Shown here in pieces: positions 23,171-35,620 of a DNA stretch of 64,000 nt. The first letter of the stretch is position 1; each line of letters starts with the position of its first letter. The position numbers and the translations under genes are program-made. The stretch is from Liolophura sinensis (lineage: Eukaryota; Mollusca; Polyplacophora; Chitonida; Chitonidae), in the NCBI RefSeq assembly GCF_032854445.1, contig NC_088295.1, positions 74,740,028 to 74,804,027 on the forward strand, given 5' to 3'. The notes below the pieces were generated by a model, which was given only the letters and a program-made list of their open reading frames with translations, had not been told where the DNA came from and did not search any database.

Positions 23171-25378
23171 CTAATTACAGGCTATACACATCACCCTTGT
23201 CAAACTGTACTTCTACAGATACATCACAGATCTGTATGGATCTGTCACATTCGGTAGAATACCCGTAATTGCACCTGTCCCCAAATGTTCCGCTCCTTAA
23301 AGCATCATCCTTCTCTACTTTTTGGATTAGCCTATATTTCTGTGAAAATTGAATTCCAGAGTGCCCTAATTCCTCAACCTTTCCACACATGAAAGAGCAA
23401 CTTTTGGTGCAATTAATACATATTTTTAATTTGATTTTGGAGACAAAATTACATTGGTTGGATTGGTCAGTTTGAGGGCTTCACAAAAAGTATAACTTTT
23501 TCAGTCAAGACAGAATAATAATGCCTTCAGAATATGCTTGAATAAACACCTTGCAAACATGCAATAGGATTGAAGAAGTGCATGCTTCCAGAGTGCATGC
23601 TATTGAGCCTGTAGAACAGTTGAAGTGTTTGATTTGTACCAGGTTATGGCAATATATTTTGAAGAGTTTACCTATAATAAACTGTAGTGTAGTAAGTTTT
23701 TATGATTTTTTTTTCACCTTTCCACTCAGACAGAAAAGTTAATAATGACTGCATCATTGACTGGGTCTGTTTCTGATAGTGACCTTCATATAGTGACCAG
23801 TTTCTGTAACGTTAAGATGTGGACGTTGAAAATTCACAGGTTGAACTCACTTTCTGCCCTTACATTTTGAATTTATTTCACTGATTCTTCCGTTTACTTT
23901 CCTGCGGTGGGCTAATGACTTGTTTCCAGGGGGAGGTTAAGGATAGGATGGAAAGGCGTGGTGGATTAGGATCGCTGTGGTAGGTCACACCCGCTACCTT
24001 TGTGTTTAGACTAGTCGACATTACAAAAATGCACAACTTGACACAGATTTCCACAAAAATGGGCCATGCTCTGGCCTCATTCAAGTCTTGTTTGAACAGA
24101 AAATCTGAGTCGAACTCTTTATTACAGTTTATTCCCATATTATTGCCTACTTACATTATTGCTAACATGGATGTTTACAACGAGGCTGTTTGAAGATTTG
24201 TTTGCAGACGGTATAAATATTGTTGAATGGGAGACCAGGTGAGGGGGGCAGTTGTTCACATAAGCCATTGAAACCCATGTGCTTGTCTCCATCTAGATAA
24301 AAGGAACTCGTTTCTTGTCTGTGCAAGGCACTTTGAGATGTTGTAAAATCTATTGAATGGGGCTGCGGACGTGATGAAAGGACACCCTTTAAGTAGATCC
24401 ACACATCCAATGTAAGCGCCTGGGTCATGCTTAGTACTAACATTTTGTGATGTATAATTGTAACTGGGCTGTTGATAGTTGATGAGTGGTGAACTGGAGG
24501 TGTTTTTCCTGTTTACAACATCTTTAAGGAGAGGGTAGACTAAAAGCTTACATGCAGTATAAAAGGAACTTTTGCTGTTGTCATAACTCTTGACAAATAT
24601 AGTACCGGTAAAAAATAAAAAGCATTTATAGTTTATACAGATAAAATGCCATTATATATGAGTATGTTTCTCGCAAAATGGTTATTAATTATTTGCCCAG
24701 CACCATGATCAGGAAAACTCTTCTGTTAAATTGTTTTTGTGATTTTGTTACATGTCAGTGTGGTGTGAATCAGTTTTGTTGTCTGAAGTGTCATAAGGAA
24801 CCCTTAATTATAATAGGGGGGTTTTGAGTTCAAATCCTTTTATGGTTTGAGGTAGAAAAAGTCCAACTTTATCATGTGACCTGTCAAAAATGTTAGGCAA
24901 CTTCTTTTCATCACCTTCACTGTTACACGGGTGTCTGAGAAAAGTGTTGTAAGATAATTTAGTGGACTAATGATAGAGAAAATTGAGAAGCTGAACGTTT
25001 GTGATCATGATGTTTTTAATTGAAAGCGGTGTCATTTGTGCCTCTGGAAAAAGGTGATCAGTAAGTCAATTTCAACAAAGGTTGTCTAACATTTTTCACC
25101 AGTCACATGACAGCGTAGGACTGTTTTTAGCTTTGATGACAAAAGATTTCCAACTTGAAACCTCTATATTAGGAATGACTTTTTCTGTCTGAGCTTATAT
25201 GGTTTCCTCTCCTTAATTAATCTGAATGAATTTGAGTAGAATTAACAGCTTCAGACATCATTTATAATACACATGTTTACAAGCCTTTGAGCATCAGAAG
25301 TGGCTACAGCAAAGTTTGCAAAAGTTTGGCAGTGATTCTAGTTTAGATTTAAAATTGCAATATTGTCTCCAGCTACCC
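23171..25378. other. No gene recognised
   Basis: AT-rich DNA. Frames of 60-93 codons on both strands around 23878-24443 overlap one another and have no family signal. Confidence 0.4.
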
Positions 25379-25727
25379 CAACCTTTCTCTTGCAGATTTG
25401 TTAAGCAATTCAGCTGCCAAGATAAGTTGTTCAGGGTCCTGAATTAATATGCGTGCGCCCACCTTTTGGACAGTGCACCCAAGATAGTTTACCTGTCCAG
25501 CCATGTTGTAAATCCACAAGCACCCCGACCTTTCTCTTGCAGATTTGTTATGCAATTCAGCTGCCAAGATAAGTTGTTCAGGGTCCTGAATTAATATGAG
25601 TGCGCCCACCTTTTGGACAGTGCACCCAAGATAGTTTACCTGTCCAGCCATGTTGTAAAGCCACAAGCACACCGACCTTTCTCTTGCAGATTTGTTATGC
25701 AATTCAGCTGCCAAGATAAGTTGTTCA
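25379..25727. repeat. 147-bp tandem repeat, about 2.4 copies
   Basis: The phrase ACCTTTCTCTTGCAGATTTG begins at 25381, 25528 and 25675, giving a period of exactly 147 bp. Copies differ at only a few positions (for example TTAAGC/TTATGC, ATGCGTGCG/ATGAGTGCG, GTAAATCC/GTAAAGCC). Because 147 is divisible by three, the minus strand stays open for 120 codons with a 49-residue period (…LILAAELHNKSARERS…). No family is recognised. The plus strand of each unit carries an acceptor-like CTTTCTCTTGCAG. The near identity implies a recent duplication. Confidence 0.85.
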
Positions 25728-26107
25728 TAAGTCATAAGTTTCTATATAGACATGATTGTACAGAACTACTTCCAGATTTGGATGAGGTAACATTATGCTC
25801 TTAAAAGATGTTTTAGCTGTTTGATGAGGAATAGATGGGTTATAGTGTGGAACCAGCTTTAGACATTCTTCATTGAGGCAACAGCTTTGGATATAACTTT
25901 ATCTTAGTTTGTTTGGAATGTTTGAAATGAATAATAGTGGATGCTAACCTAGCACGTTGTTTTTCAACCATACAAATAGATTAATGCTAGCATTAAACTG
26001 TATGCAGACAAAGAGCACCTCTTTTCCATAGGGAGCACTTGTCTTTCACAAACATAGTGAGCATATCTGTACATCACATGGAGGCAAGTTTGGCAGTAGC
26101 TTGCCAA
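25728..26107. other. No gene recognised
   Basis: A short AT-rich interval with no supported feature. Confidence 0.4.
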
Positions 26108-26224
26108 AGGTTGATGGCTTAGGCCGGACACTCCAATTTCCTTCACCCATGAAAATGATCGTCATCATATAACTGATAAAATTCTTGAGTATGGCGTTAA
26201 ACAACAATCTAATAAATAAATAAG
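26108..26224 (+). mobile_element. SINE 3' fragment, family B variant
   Basis: The segment reads GGCCGGACACTCCAATTTCC, then CACCCATGAAAATGATCGTC, ATAACTGATAAAATTCTTGA, GTATGGCGTTAAACAACAAT and (AATA)n. The order matches family B, but GCGTTAAAC and the ATCATATAACTGA stretch resemble family A, so it bridges the two. It is 5'-truncated, and no target-site duplication was identified. Confidence 0.65.
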
Positions 26225-27589
26225 TCTTTCTCCATGTAACCAGTGTGGCATATAATCAGACATGCTTTGATAATTTTCCTGTCTAGACTGCAAATCACTG
26301 ACAAACTGAGTTATATTTGCATTCATACATCTGATTTGAACTTTCCGCTTCGTTTCCATACCCAGGGATAAGAACTGAGACACCGTTTGGTGGCCCTTGG
26401 GTTTGACATTGACCATAAACCAGCTCTCTATAATGCCTGAATGCTTTTACTTTGGCTGGAGGATAGCATGGTGTTCTAACCTGGTTACTGGGTACCAGAC
26501 TGTCCCTGTATTATGTAAAGCTGAGATCCAGGTTTATGTCTGGGGGTCAGAAGTGTGGGTTTCAGTGAGGGACCCCACATGGTCCAGAGTTTTATGGATG
26601 GACATACTGTTGGTTGTATCAAAGGGATAGGTATGACGTCTAGACCAGAATGAAGTGATCGAACAGACTTACTGGCATAATACGGCCAGACATTAAAGAG
26701 TGGGTTCCCTGTTGAGAAGTCGGAATTTTGCCCCAGGGAAAGTCTGAGGAAAGGCTTTATGGTATGCCCATATCCAAGGTCACTCGCTGATCTGAATTCA
26801 AGTCAGTGTAGTAACATTGCTGGTGGCCATCTGCTTCAAGCCAAAGATTGTGTTCAAAAGCATTGCTTTAATTTTCAAGGTTTATGTTGAATAGGATGTA
26901 TTTGCTAGCTAGCCTAGAGCCCAACGGTATACTCTCAAAGTTGTTTTCTATCAGTACACATCCCTTATATTACTATCAGTGTTACAACATGCATGATTAG
27001 AACAAGTCCTTCAAAACAGAAAAGGGCCAAATTTTTGTTACTGAACACAAACATATTTTATATCCAGTTACAGTTTATTATAGATTTGAATTATCAGTTA
27101 GAAATTATCTGAAAGTGTGTCCACTTTTTTTGTGTGGCTTTAATGCCAGCTGGATAGAATTGTTTTGTTTTCAGGGTACACATTGTAGTCACCTGGAAGC
27201 AATAAATGGTAGTTCAGTACATTTTTTTTATACATTTCATACAATTTAGACAGTCACTACCTTGCAGGCATTGGTGGTTTTATCTGGACAATGTGGTATC
27301 CTCCTCCCTTGAACTGACTGCAGTCATATAGGTAAAAATAATTTGAGCACATCATTAAACATGATCAATCAATCAGACAGTCAAATTGCAACATCCATTC
27401 CTTGTCACAATCATTGTCTTTTGGCACCGATGCAATCCAAAAATTCCAGGCATTCTACATGAAACCATTTTCTGCATGCTTTGTTATCATTGTGTATATA
27501 CACATTTCCTGTACATGTTGCTCATCTGTTTATAGCAAGGTTCTACCAATTCCATGTACAGTGTTCAGTCGAGATACCATCACTGACAA
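26225..27589. other. No gene recognised
   Basis: 26400-26830 is somewhat less AT-rich and may be another regulatory-type island, but it is weaker than those listed. Otherwise AT-rich DNA. Confidence 0.35.
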
Positions 27590-28030
27590 GTGTAAACTGT
27601 ACGTAAGTGGAAGACAGGTACTGCCTGCTGATGTTAATCTTTGTAATCTGCCCATAATTGTGTGGCTAAGCTGCCGTGTCCGCGGTGGGATTCTGGGTAA
27701 TGCGCTCTGGGAGCAGACACCAGTCTTGTTTGATGGCCAGGTACACAAAAGCTGAAGCCAGTCTGTTGACGGAACTCTGTCTGTACTTTCAAACAAACTT
27801 GATCTGGGTTCGCGATAAGTCAGCCCAGACTGTCTGCGAACAGATTGATCCAGCCTTAACAAGATGCATGCTTTTTTGGGTCCTCATATTCGATAATTGT
27901 CCACGTTATCGTGCTAGACTGGTTGCACTTCTCTTAAGGCTCTGTCAGACCCTTGTCTGGAGTTGTTGTGCGGGGACTTCAATGGGACAGCTGACATTTC
28001 GATGATGTTGATAAGGCGGACGCTGATTTG
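27590..28030. promoter_or_regulatory. Candidate non-coding regulatory island
   Basis: GC-richer, repeat-free sequence including AAGCTGCCGTGTCCGCGGTG, ATTCTGGGTAATGCGCTC and GATAATTGTCCACGTTATCG. Opposing 109- and 110-codon frames overlap here, neither with a family signal, so the openness probably reflects composition. A coding exon is not excluded. Confidence 0.25.
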
Positions 28031-29339
28031 GGCTCTGCCTTCTTTTTCCCTGAGTGCATGGTAGCTTGTTATTATCTGGAATCCATGCTGACCTTTTCAC
28101 ATGATAGTTTTATATCATTTTTTTTCACGATCCAAAGCCATTTTGTCCAACATCACAAACTTTCAAACAGATTCCTCTGTGTTTTGTTGAGAAAAGTGCT
28201 TAGCTTAAATATAAACCTGAAGGTTAATTGGAAATACATGTACATGCATATTGGGGTACCAATCAATGAAACACAGTTAAATTTTTTAAAGAAACAGCTT
28301 TTGAAAATCAAAATCTTCATGTAATTGGTACATTTCCTGAGGTTACTCTTCAACTTGCAATAAATGCTTTCATACCCGATTATATGTTGCCAGGGAAATC
28401 TGTTCAGGTTATTAAAAAGTATAGTGTTGACCTTCAAGGACATTTATCCTTGACCATCAGGCACAATCTTCCATGTCAACTTTTCCTGCATTTCATTCCT
28501 TCTATGAACTGTTCATTGTTGCCGAGATTTCCTGTAGAACTCTTGCCTCCCGTTGTTTACCAACAGATGTAATTAATTTGGAGAGAAAACGTATCATGAA
28601 TTCTGTGAATCCTACTGGCTGATTTTTAGTTGTGCTTAAAGTCCACCGAATCAGTTCTATATCCTGCACATATCAAAAGAAAAAATTAGTTTTAATTCCC
28701 AAAATCATTTGAAGATCAGCTTTTAAGATTGATTTTTAATGCAGAATTTGGTAACATTGCATCAAGCTCAAAAACAGCTTCATGCAAGAACATCATTTGA
28801 AAAACTAAACTTTACCAGAGCATATAAGAAAGCTCTAGCGACATGACATTTGGGTTTGTAATTGTGCTTGATCTCATGTCTAATGAAAATCAGCCTCCAC
28901 TATAGAATTTATTCTATTTCTGTTCCGCCGCAAAGTAAAACAGGAAATTCCTCCATTTCTAAAGAAAGGCATTGACCAGAAACCTGCTGCTCCACCATCT
29001 ATCATGATAAAAATGCCATTAACTATGCACGTACAATTTTTTTCTTCAGAAATATAAAACAGGATCCGAGGGTATTTAGGATAGCAGATGAACTTGCATG
29101 TATTTAAAACTGCTTATGCTTTGATACAAGGGATCAAAGCTGACACCTGTACAGATCAGTTTCCTGTTTTAAGACAGCTGACATTTACACCTGAGAAAGC
29201 TCTGATGTCAGAACAAACTACATTTTGATCAGTGATAACAGCCCCTGAGCCAAAGGCTGCCGCATCCATTTTATGGATTTTCCATCCATGAAACAGCGCA
29301 ATGTCTCGTAGTGGCCTTAAACTCTAAATTAGGAAGCAG
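28031..29339. other. No gene recognised
   Basis: AT-rich DNA. Frames near 28028-28443 on opposite strands are Lys/Leu/Phe-rich and look composition-driven. Confidence 0.4.
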
Positions 29340-29552
29340 ATTGCAGTCTAGTGCTTTGAGGCACTAGCCTTTCAATCGCTGAGACACACCAGGTGAGAGT
29401 TCAAACCTGGCTGTAGATAGGGAATGTGGAGATTCTTCATTCTCACTGCCTTTATGGAAAAGTTCATCACTCACTTGCCAAAAGTTTGCTGTTTTTCAGG
29501 GGACAGCAGAAATCCTTGAGTATGGCTTTAAGGATCAACGAAATGAATAAAT
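29340..29552 (+). mobile_element. Decayed tRNA-headed SINE with B/A-type 3' end
   Basis: The head includes CTAGCCTTTCAATCGCTGAG and a B-box-like GAGAGTTCAAACCTGG. The 3' end (AATCCTTGAGTATGGCTTTA, then GAATAAATT) is a worn version of the shared SINE tail TTCTTGAGTACGGCGTAAAA. The middle is not alignable by eye with families A or B, so this may be a third family or an old chimera. Limits are approximate. Confidence 0.5.
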
Positions 29553-31826
29553 TAAAGACCAAATGCATCAACAAAAGTTCACAAGGGTTTTATACATGTG
29601 GCTACATGCAAATCATTATAGATTTAAAAACAGGTGATGGTTAATTGGCTAGTTGACTTCTGTGGATGCTTGTTTCCTGTTCGTCATTAGTTTCATCCTA
29701 ATTGCAGAAATATCCGTACTTTTTGTGTACCAGTATAGTTATATTTTGCTTCCGACTGTTGACGTCTTGGTCAGCATCATACTTCACAGTTTTAAAGTGT
29801 CTTTCTGTATTTTGCCCCCCCAAAAAAAGAAAATTTGGCAGGTATTTTCGAACAGCATTTTTTTTTTTTATTTCCGATTGCCCCTTGGCAGTGATAGTCA
29901 TAGTGCCCATGCAGTTGAGCACTAATAGCATGATTACAGCTGCTGATAGAAAATATCTGAAATAATCTGTGTAAGCTTAACAAAACAACAGCCAAGTGGA
30001 AAGATTGCCTGGAGCAGTGGAAATTGAAATTTACTCGTGTTCCTGGACAAGTTTAAAGGTATCATTGTGTGGTCGAAGAAGAGTATGAATGGCCTGGTTA
30101 AAACTGTGTTGTTGGAAACCAAGATGGCCCCGGAGAATATTCTAGCCTGATGAATTGCAAAATGATTGGACAGAGGCGACGAATCATTTCACATAATAGG
30201 AGTAATTACTTTTCTTTCCCCATATTTCAGTGGCAGTAATTTCTTTGGACTAGCCTCAAGCTTGCTATCTAAGTGTACAGACCTATTGCTGTGGTCATGA
30301 GGGAGCAAAGAGGAATAAATAGTGCATAGGCGGGTGTTATTTAAAATTGATAACTTTGGTACAGCTGTCCTTCATCAAACCAGAATATCAACAAGCCTGA
30401 TTTATTGTCTTTGTATCGATTCTTATTCAAATGAGACTGGATCCTTCTGTACATATAACTTTTATATATGTGTATGATTCTAAGCCTACATCTACATTCT
30501 CCATTCTCAGAATAACATCATTTCTGTTCGTATTTCCGTCCATCAGCAGAGAAATTGAATGACATTTTTGGGGGATTTTAAGTAAATAACTTCATTAGTC
30601 AAAACCTGCCCAAGATATTGAATGTTTAGCTTGAGAACACTTGTAGTGTGAAATACAAAGATATATACATATACATGTAGTACCCAGAACTACAAATTAC
30701 ATGAAGTTGTAGTTTGTTTGGCAGTGATATCTTTCTTTTCTTACTGCCTATTTGAATGAACGTTTCACATTAGGATGATAAAACCCCAATGTTTCCTCTT
30801 GGGCAAGATGTCTGAGATCATTTTGTTGTACAAGACAGAAATATAGAGAATGGCAGTATACATGTACTAGCGTGCATGTTTTTGCATACGAGTCATAGAG
30901 ATTGTGCATTGTGGCATAACATGCAAGTTTTGTTCGATCAAGGAGGGTAACTCTGTATAGACCTGCTCACTTTGTAGAGTCTGTGCGAAACTCAATTATA
31001 AGTCTATCGAAAGCACACCCGGTCAAATTACTGTAAACACAGTTCCTCCTCCTAAGTGATGGAACTGCCAAAACTTTCCACAAAACAGCTTATTTTAAAC
31101 CAAGACTGACAGGTAGGTTGGTTTAACATGAACATTCGATCCTGGGGCAAACCAGAGCAGATATATTTTGAGATGTTCATTACTAAAAAGTAAACAAACT
31201 AAGGCAAGAAAAGAAAAAAAAATAGCAGAAAATATTTCTGTTGGTAACAACCACGATTACCTTTATAAAAACAATTAAGTGGTATTTTGTGCATGTGGCA
31301 TACGTGTATCACAAAGCCTGTTCAGTAAGTGTGGAAAACATATTTGAAATTTGCGCTACTTCACGATCACCAATACAAGCACTACATACATGTTCTCTGC
31401 TCCCTGCAGGCCTGGCAGGTATAGTGAGGAGTAAGTTCACTCAAGTACATATGCACTACTTCATTATACGCAGAATTTATATGCCAGCATTTTGTACTGA
31501 CTTCCTCACCATCGATAGCGGGTGTTCAAATCCAGCCTCAGGAAGCTTGTTTATTCCCAGATTTTATTTATCTAAACCTTCCAATCACATGAAAGGAAGA
31601 TAAACTTGAATACAGTAAAAAGAAGAAAGCAAAGAAGGAAAACTTGACACCAAGCATGGACCACTGAATTAAGTGATGACATTGTGTTTGTTACATATAT
31701 CACAATGTTTTAATTCAAAGATTCTCTTTGTTGTTCATCCACAATCCTAACTTGTGTCTCGAACGTGAAATCAGCTCACGAGATGGCATAAAATGGATTT
31801 AAAGAATGGAATTTAGTATCCATAAT
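29553..31826. other. No gene recognised
   Basis: AT-rich DNA. A 120-codon plus frame at 31241-31603 shows no family signal; GGGTGTTCAAATCCAG near 31520 resembles a Pol III B-box and may be a SINE relic. Palindromic ACATGTA motifs occur near 30675 and 30863. Confidence 0.4.
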
Positions 31827-32204
31827 GGATGGCCGTAGTGGTCTAGCAGAGAGAATATAGATGGCCACAGTGGTCTAACAGAGATAGTGTGGATGGCCAC
31901 AGTGATCTAGCAGAGAGAATATAGATGGCCGCAGTGGTCTAGCATAGAGAGTGTGGATGGCCATAGTGGTCTAGCAGAGAGAGTGTGGATGGCCACAGTG
32001 GTCTAACAGAGATAGTGTGGATGGCCACAGTGGTCTAACAGTGTGGATGGCCACAGTGGTCTTACAGAGAGAGTATAGATGGCCACAGTGGTCTAGCAGA
32101 GAGAGTGTGGATTGCCACAGTGGTCTAACAGAGATAGTGTGGATGGCCACAGTGGTCTTACAGAGAGATTATAGATGGCCACAGTGGTCTAGCAGAGAGA
32201 GTGT
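31827..32204 (+). repeat. 32-bp minisatellite, about 12 copies
   Basis: The unit begins GATGGCCACAGTGGTCTAGC and continues AGAGAGAGTGTG. Copies alternate between GTGTG and ATATA before the next GATGG, between CTAGC, CTAAC and CTTAC in the middle, and one unit (near 32034) is shortened. The first copies are the most diverged. A 104-codon plus frame through the array reflects the absence of stops in the unit and is unlikely to be a gene. Confidence 0.9.
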
Positions 32205-33115
32205 TCGCTGCGAATGGAGGAAACCTACGCTGGGTATCAGTCCATGTCCCACCAATGAAAAAAAAATGGCATTTGCAGCTTCTTTGCTTCGCACTGGATA
32301 TCTGAGGAAGACAAAAGAACAGTGGTCTTAAGTGTCAGTGTAAGGGAGTAGGTGTCAGCTTTGGGGACTGTATTGTCATTAACTAGGTTACAGAAGAATT
32401 GACATCAGGACCAATCTCAGACAAAAATGTTTGTTTTTCCCATGATTCCAATGTATTCTGTTTTGGGCTACAGAACTATGCATTTTTTACAGCGGAATTT
32501 TTAATGTTAAAGCAACCAGTCCTGTTTGTACATAATGCATGTAAATACATTGCACCACTTTGTAGCTTATGTAAATCATCAAATTCATACAGCAAAAAGT
32601 CACACTGTGAAATTGATACAGTGCGGTCCAAAATGAGCCTGTCCCACGTGACATGAACGTATGCTACACGTGGGAATGTTTGCTCCTTGGTTTCCTCCAT
32701 ACATAAAGTATTGGACACTATCAGTTATGTCAAATATTCTTGAGTAGGCCTATAGACCAGTGACGTCACCCTTTCACCTGTTGCGCATGACCATTTGTCA
32801 ACGATCACACTTTCGTCGCTGCACTGGTTTTACTCTCTGTATGTCTAATGCTAAAACAAGTTGTTTTGCTGAAAGGAAGCACAAATTTGATATGATCTTG
32901 AAAGCAGTGTCAGCTGGTCAAACACACTCACAACAATATCTAAGCAAAACTTTGTTCACTCACGGTTGAATGATTTCTTTGTTGAATGTTTTGCAAACAA
33001 ATTTTAAATGTTCTGATCACAGAAGTAGCCAGCAAGTTTCAAAATGAGAAAAAAATGATGGTGTATGTACAAGTAGATGATTTGCAGTCAAAGTGAGCAT
33101 TCTTTAAATTTAACT
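32205..33115. other. No gene recognised
   Basis: AT-rich DNA. The last 13 bases (33103-33115) are the left target-site duplication of the following SINE fragment. Confidence 0.45.
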
Positions 33116-33192
33116 CTGCCATCAATCTGCAACTGGCCATTGTCGTATAAGTATTCTTGAGTGTGGCGTAAAACACCAATCAAATAAATAAA
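33116..33192 (+). mobile_element. SINE family B, strongly 5'-truncated copy with target-site duplication
   Basis: Only the last 77 bp are present: CTGGCCATTGTCGTATAAGT, ATTCTTGAGTGTGGCGTAAA, ACACCAATC and AAATAAATAA. The copy is flanked by a 13-bp duplication, TTTAAATTTAACT (33103-33115 and 33193-33205). This shows that truncation happened at insertion, as in target-primed reverse transcription, rather than by later deletion. Confidence 0.85.
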
Positions 33193-33419
33193 TTTAAATT
33201 TAACTTTAAAGTTCAGAAAAGAATCGACCAATGTTCCTCATGCAAAATGGCAAATTTCATAGCTGTATTGATCAATGAGACAGAGAAAAACACATAGGTA
33301 GAATGCCTAACTCGGTGTATAATGGTGAAGGAACATTGTCGTGTATTACATGTGTATACTGAAAACCGCTAGACCAAAAGTGATCTGGTACATTGGCTAG
33401 GAGATTTGTCCATCACTAG
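33193..33419. other. No gene recognised
   Basis: Short AT-rich interval; it begins with the right target-site duplication. Confidence 0.4.
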
Positions 33420-33800
33420 CCAGAATGGGGCGTTCTCCTGATCCAAATTGAGGAATTAATTCCATGATGACCGTGCTTTACGAGACCTAATCAGGACCGG
33501 AAAATTTTAATCACGCCTTTCCTGTGATGGAGTTAGCTGGGCATTCACCATGATAATACCACGGGTCTCGGACAAGACGGGAACCACAGCTTCCTGTCTT
33601 CCCTGATTCGCTGTGGCGCTGACTTAATCTGGGACCAATGCTACTGGAGTGTACACCAACACTGAAGTGGGAAATCTCACCAACCAATTATGTGGTAATC
33701 CCTTTAATACCATGCCCTGGGCTGGTCAGGAAATTAAGGGGGGACAGACAATTATGAAGGCAGCAGAGTTTGTCTGAAGTCACTGATGGTAGGTCTGTGT
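33420..33800. promoter_or_regulatory. Candidate non-coding regulatory island
   Basis: A repeat-free, high-complexity block with no long frame. It has several homeodomain-type and CCAAT-type motifs in GC-richer context: GAGGAATTAATTCC, GACCTAATCAGG, TTTTAATCACG, CACCAACCAATTATG and TCAGGAAATTAAGG. This mixture is typical of developmental enhancers. It is called from texture; conservation is not testable here. Confidence 0.3.
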
Positions 33801-35259
33801 CAAGTCTTCTTAGTCACTTCCAATGGAAGTAGAGAACTGTTTGGTCAAGGTCAAGAATAGTGTCAATGTTATTTTACCTCACTGTCCCCCGGAAGAATTT
33901 GTGTTTTTTTTTATTATGTATATGTAAATTGAGCATAGGAGCTGTCTATAGAGTACTACCTACAGTTTGTCTATAAACATGTTTCATGTCAGTCATTGGG
34001 AATATTAGACAGTTGGATCACAATTCTACGTGGGATAGAAAATCGCTTTGGCCATGAGTTAAAAATGTGTCCTAAGACTTTGCCAGACTGAATCAGGTCT
34101 GTATAATAAAGAAGTAGAGTTATTCACAGATGTAGATGGACAGTGTATATATCATGTTACAGACAAATATACCTTAGTCTTCATTTGGCTTGTGCATGTG
34201 CATTTTTGTAGAATCGTGTAAGAAAAAATGTTTGGATCCAAATCCAGATCCAGATCATCATCATCAGCATTCAGTGGATTATTGCTAATCCCCTGGCAAA
34301 GCTGTGCACAGAATTTGTCCTGATCCCTACATAACTCTCTCTGTTATAAATTTGTTGAAATACAGACAGACAGACAAGAACATGGCTTGCGAAGGCAACA
34401 AAGATTGGCCTTTCTTGTGTTTAAATGTCATTTCCTATAAACGACATTGTATTCTGGGTGTTTTGATGTTAAATCATCAGATATGATTGATTGGATGTTG
34501 GAGTAGATACATTTTCACATCATGCTTGACAAGCTGCTTTGAAACATCACGGTTTTGCTTACATTACACGCAATAAATGTTAAAATGTTTTTGAAATTTG
34601 TTGCATCAGGGTTTTCATTTTTGGTTGGTGGAAGACTTTTTATTTTTTTCAAGTCAGTTTGAGGAATACATAAATTGTGAATGCCCATGATGTGCATTTG
34701 GCATGCTCCTGCCTTATCATGCATGGCAGAAACATTAGTTAAGGACATGCTGAAAGAAAAATGGTTGTCATTCGTTGTAAATATGCTCTTGCCTTGTGAT
34801 TCAGTGTTAAAGATTGACAAGAGACCCTGCTTTACCTTTTGGATGTATTTGGGGTTTAGATTTGCCGAGCAAGTGTCTGGCCATGTGTCATTTTCTCTTT
34901 GTCATTTTGCAGTTAATCCTTAACTCTCTGTTTTATTCTCAGTTTGTCCTCTTTCCATCAGCTAGTTGTTGTTCAGGGTTTTAGGTCACATTATCAGACC
35001 ATAAATTAAAACTAAGAGGTGATCCAAGAGTAAGGTACATCAAATTAACAATGATTTGTTGAGGGATTTAACACATTGGCTAAAAGCTGTCGCGATTCGT
35101 CTTATTGAAACCATGTTTTCTCTTTTTTTTAATCTGCCAACCGTGGCTGTCATGACATCAATCATTGGTTTTTCCTACAGCTTTTTCCTGTTGAACTAAA
35201 AACTCCTCCATAACATTTAATGAACAGGTATGAGAGCCAGGAGAGGTATTAGTTCATGA
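33801..35259. other. No gene recognised
   Basis: AT-rich DNA. A 47-bp segment at about 35182-35228, with splice-like ends (TTTTCCTACAG ... GAACAG|GTATGA), has stops in every frame. Confidence 0.4.
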
Positions 35260-35620
35260 TTGTAGTTGTAACGTCCCCTGATCGGGCTAGCAGCAGAAGC
35301 CCCGCGGCTATGGCCCGGTATTACGCTCGTCATTGGCTGATGGAGATACTGAGCCAGTTATAACCCCTAATGTCCCCAGGAAGTTTAGAATTGATGCCAG
35401 CCAGGGACAAAACTCACGACTGCTCCGAAGACAAATTGCTTTCTTAACTGCTATCTTGAGGCCAATTGTTAGGCCCTGGTCGGCAGTTAATTCTTGTCAT
35501 TCCCCAAACCTGACCTGGCATGTTTTTTTCATAATTCCTCTCAGCCTTGGTATTGTTTGCCACTCCCTGTAGACCCTAGCTGGACCACACAGGGGCCACT
35601 TAATACACACACTTCAATAC
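35260..35620. promoter_or_regulatory. Candidate non-coding regulatory island
   Basis: GC-richer block with sharp contrast to its flanks, including CCCCGCGGCTATGGCCCGG, an inverted CCAAT box in GTCATTGGCTGATGG, and AGGCCAATTGTTAGG. There is no repeat similarity, and only an unremarkable 79-codon frame. A promoter or enhancer is the best guess. Confidence 0.3.

Noticed and set aside
27402-28005. Three overlapping frames of 109-117 codons on both strands
   Set aside because: Openness on both strands points to composition; treated as a non-coding island instead.
31241-31603. 120-codon plus frame, with a B-box-like GTGTTCAAATCC near its end
   Set aside because: No family resemblance; the B-box-like site lacks an A-box and SINE tail, so neither a gene nor a SINE can be supported.
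35182-35228. 47-bp segment with acceptor and donor-like ends
   Set aside because: All frames contain stops within 47 bp and there is no start codon near the donor, so no coding exon model fits.
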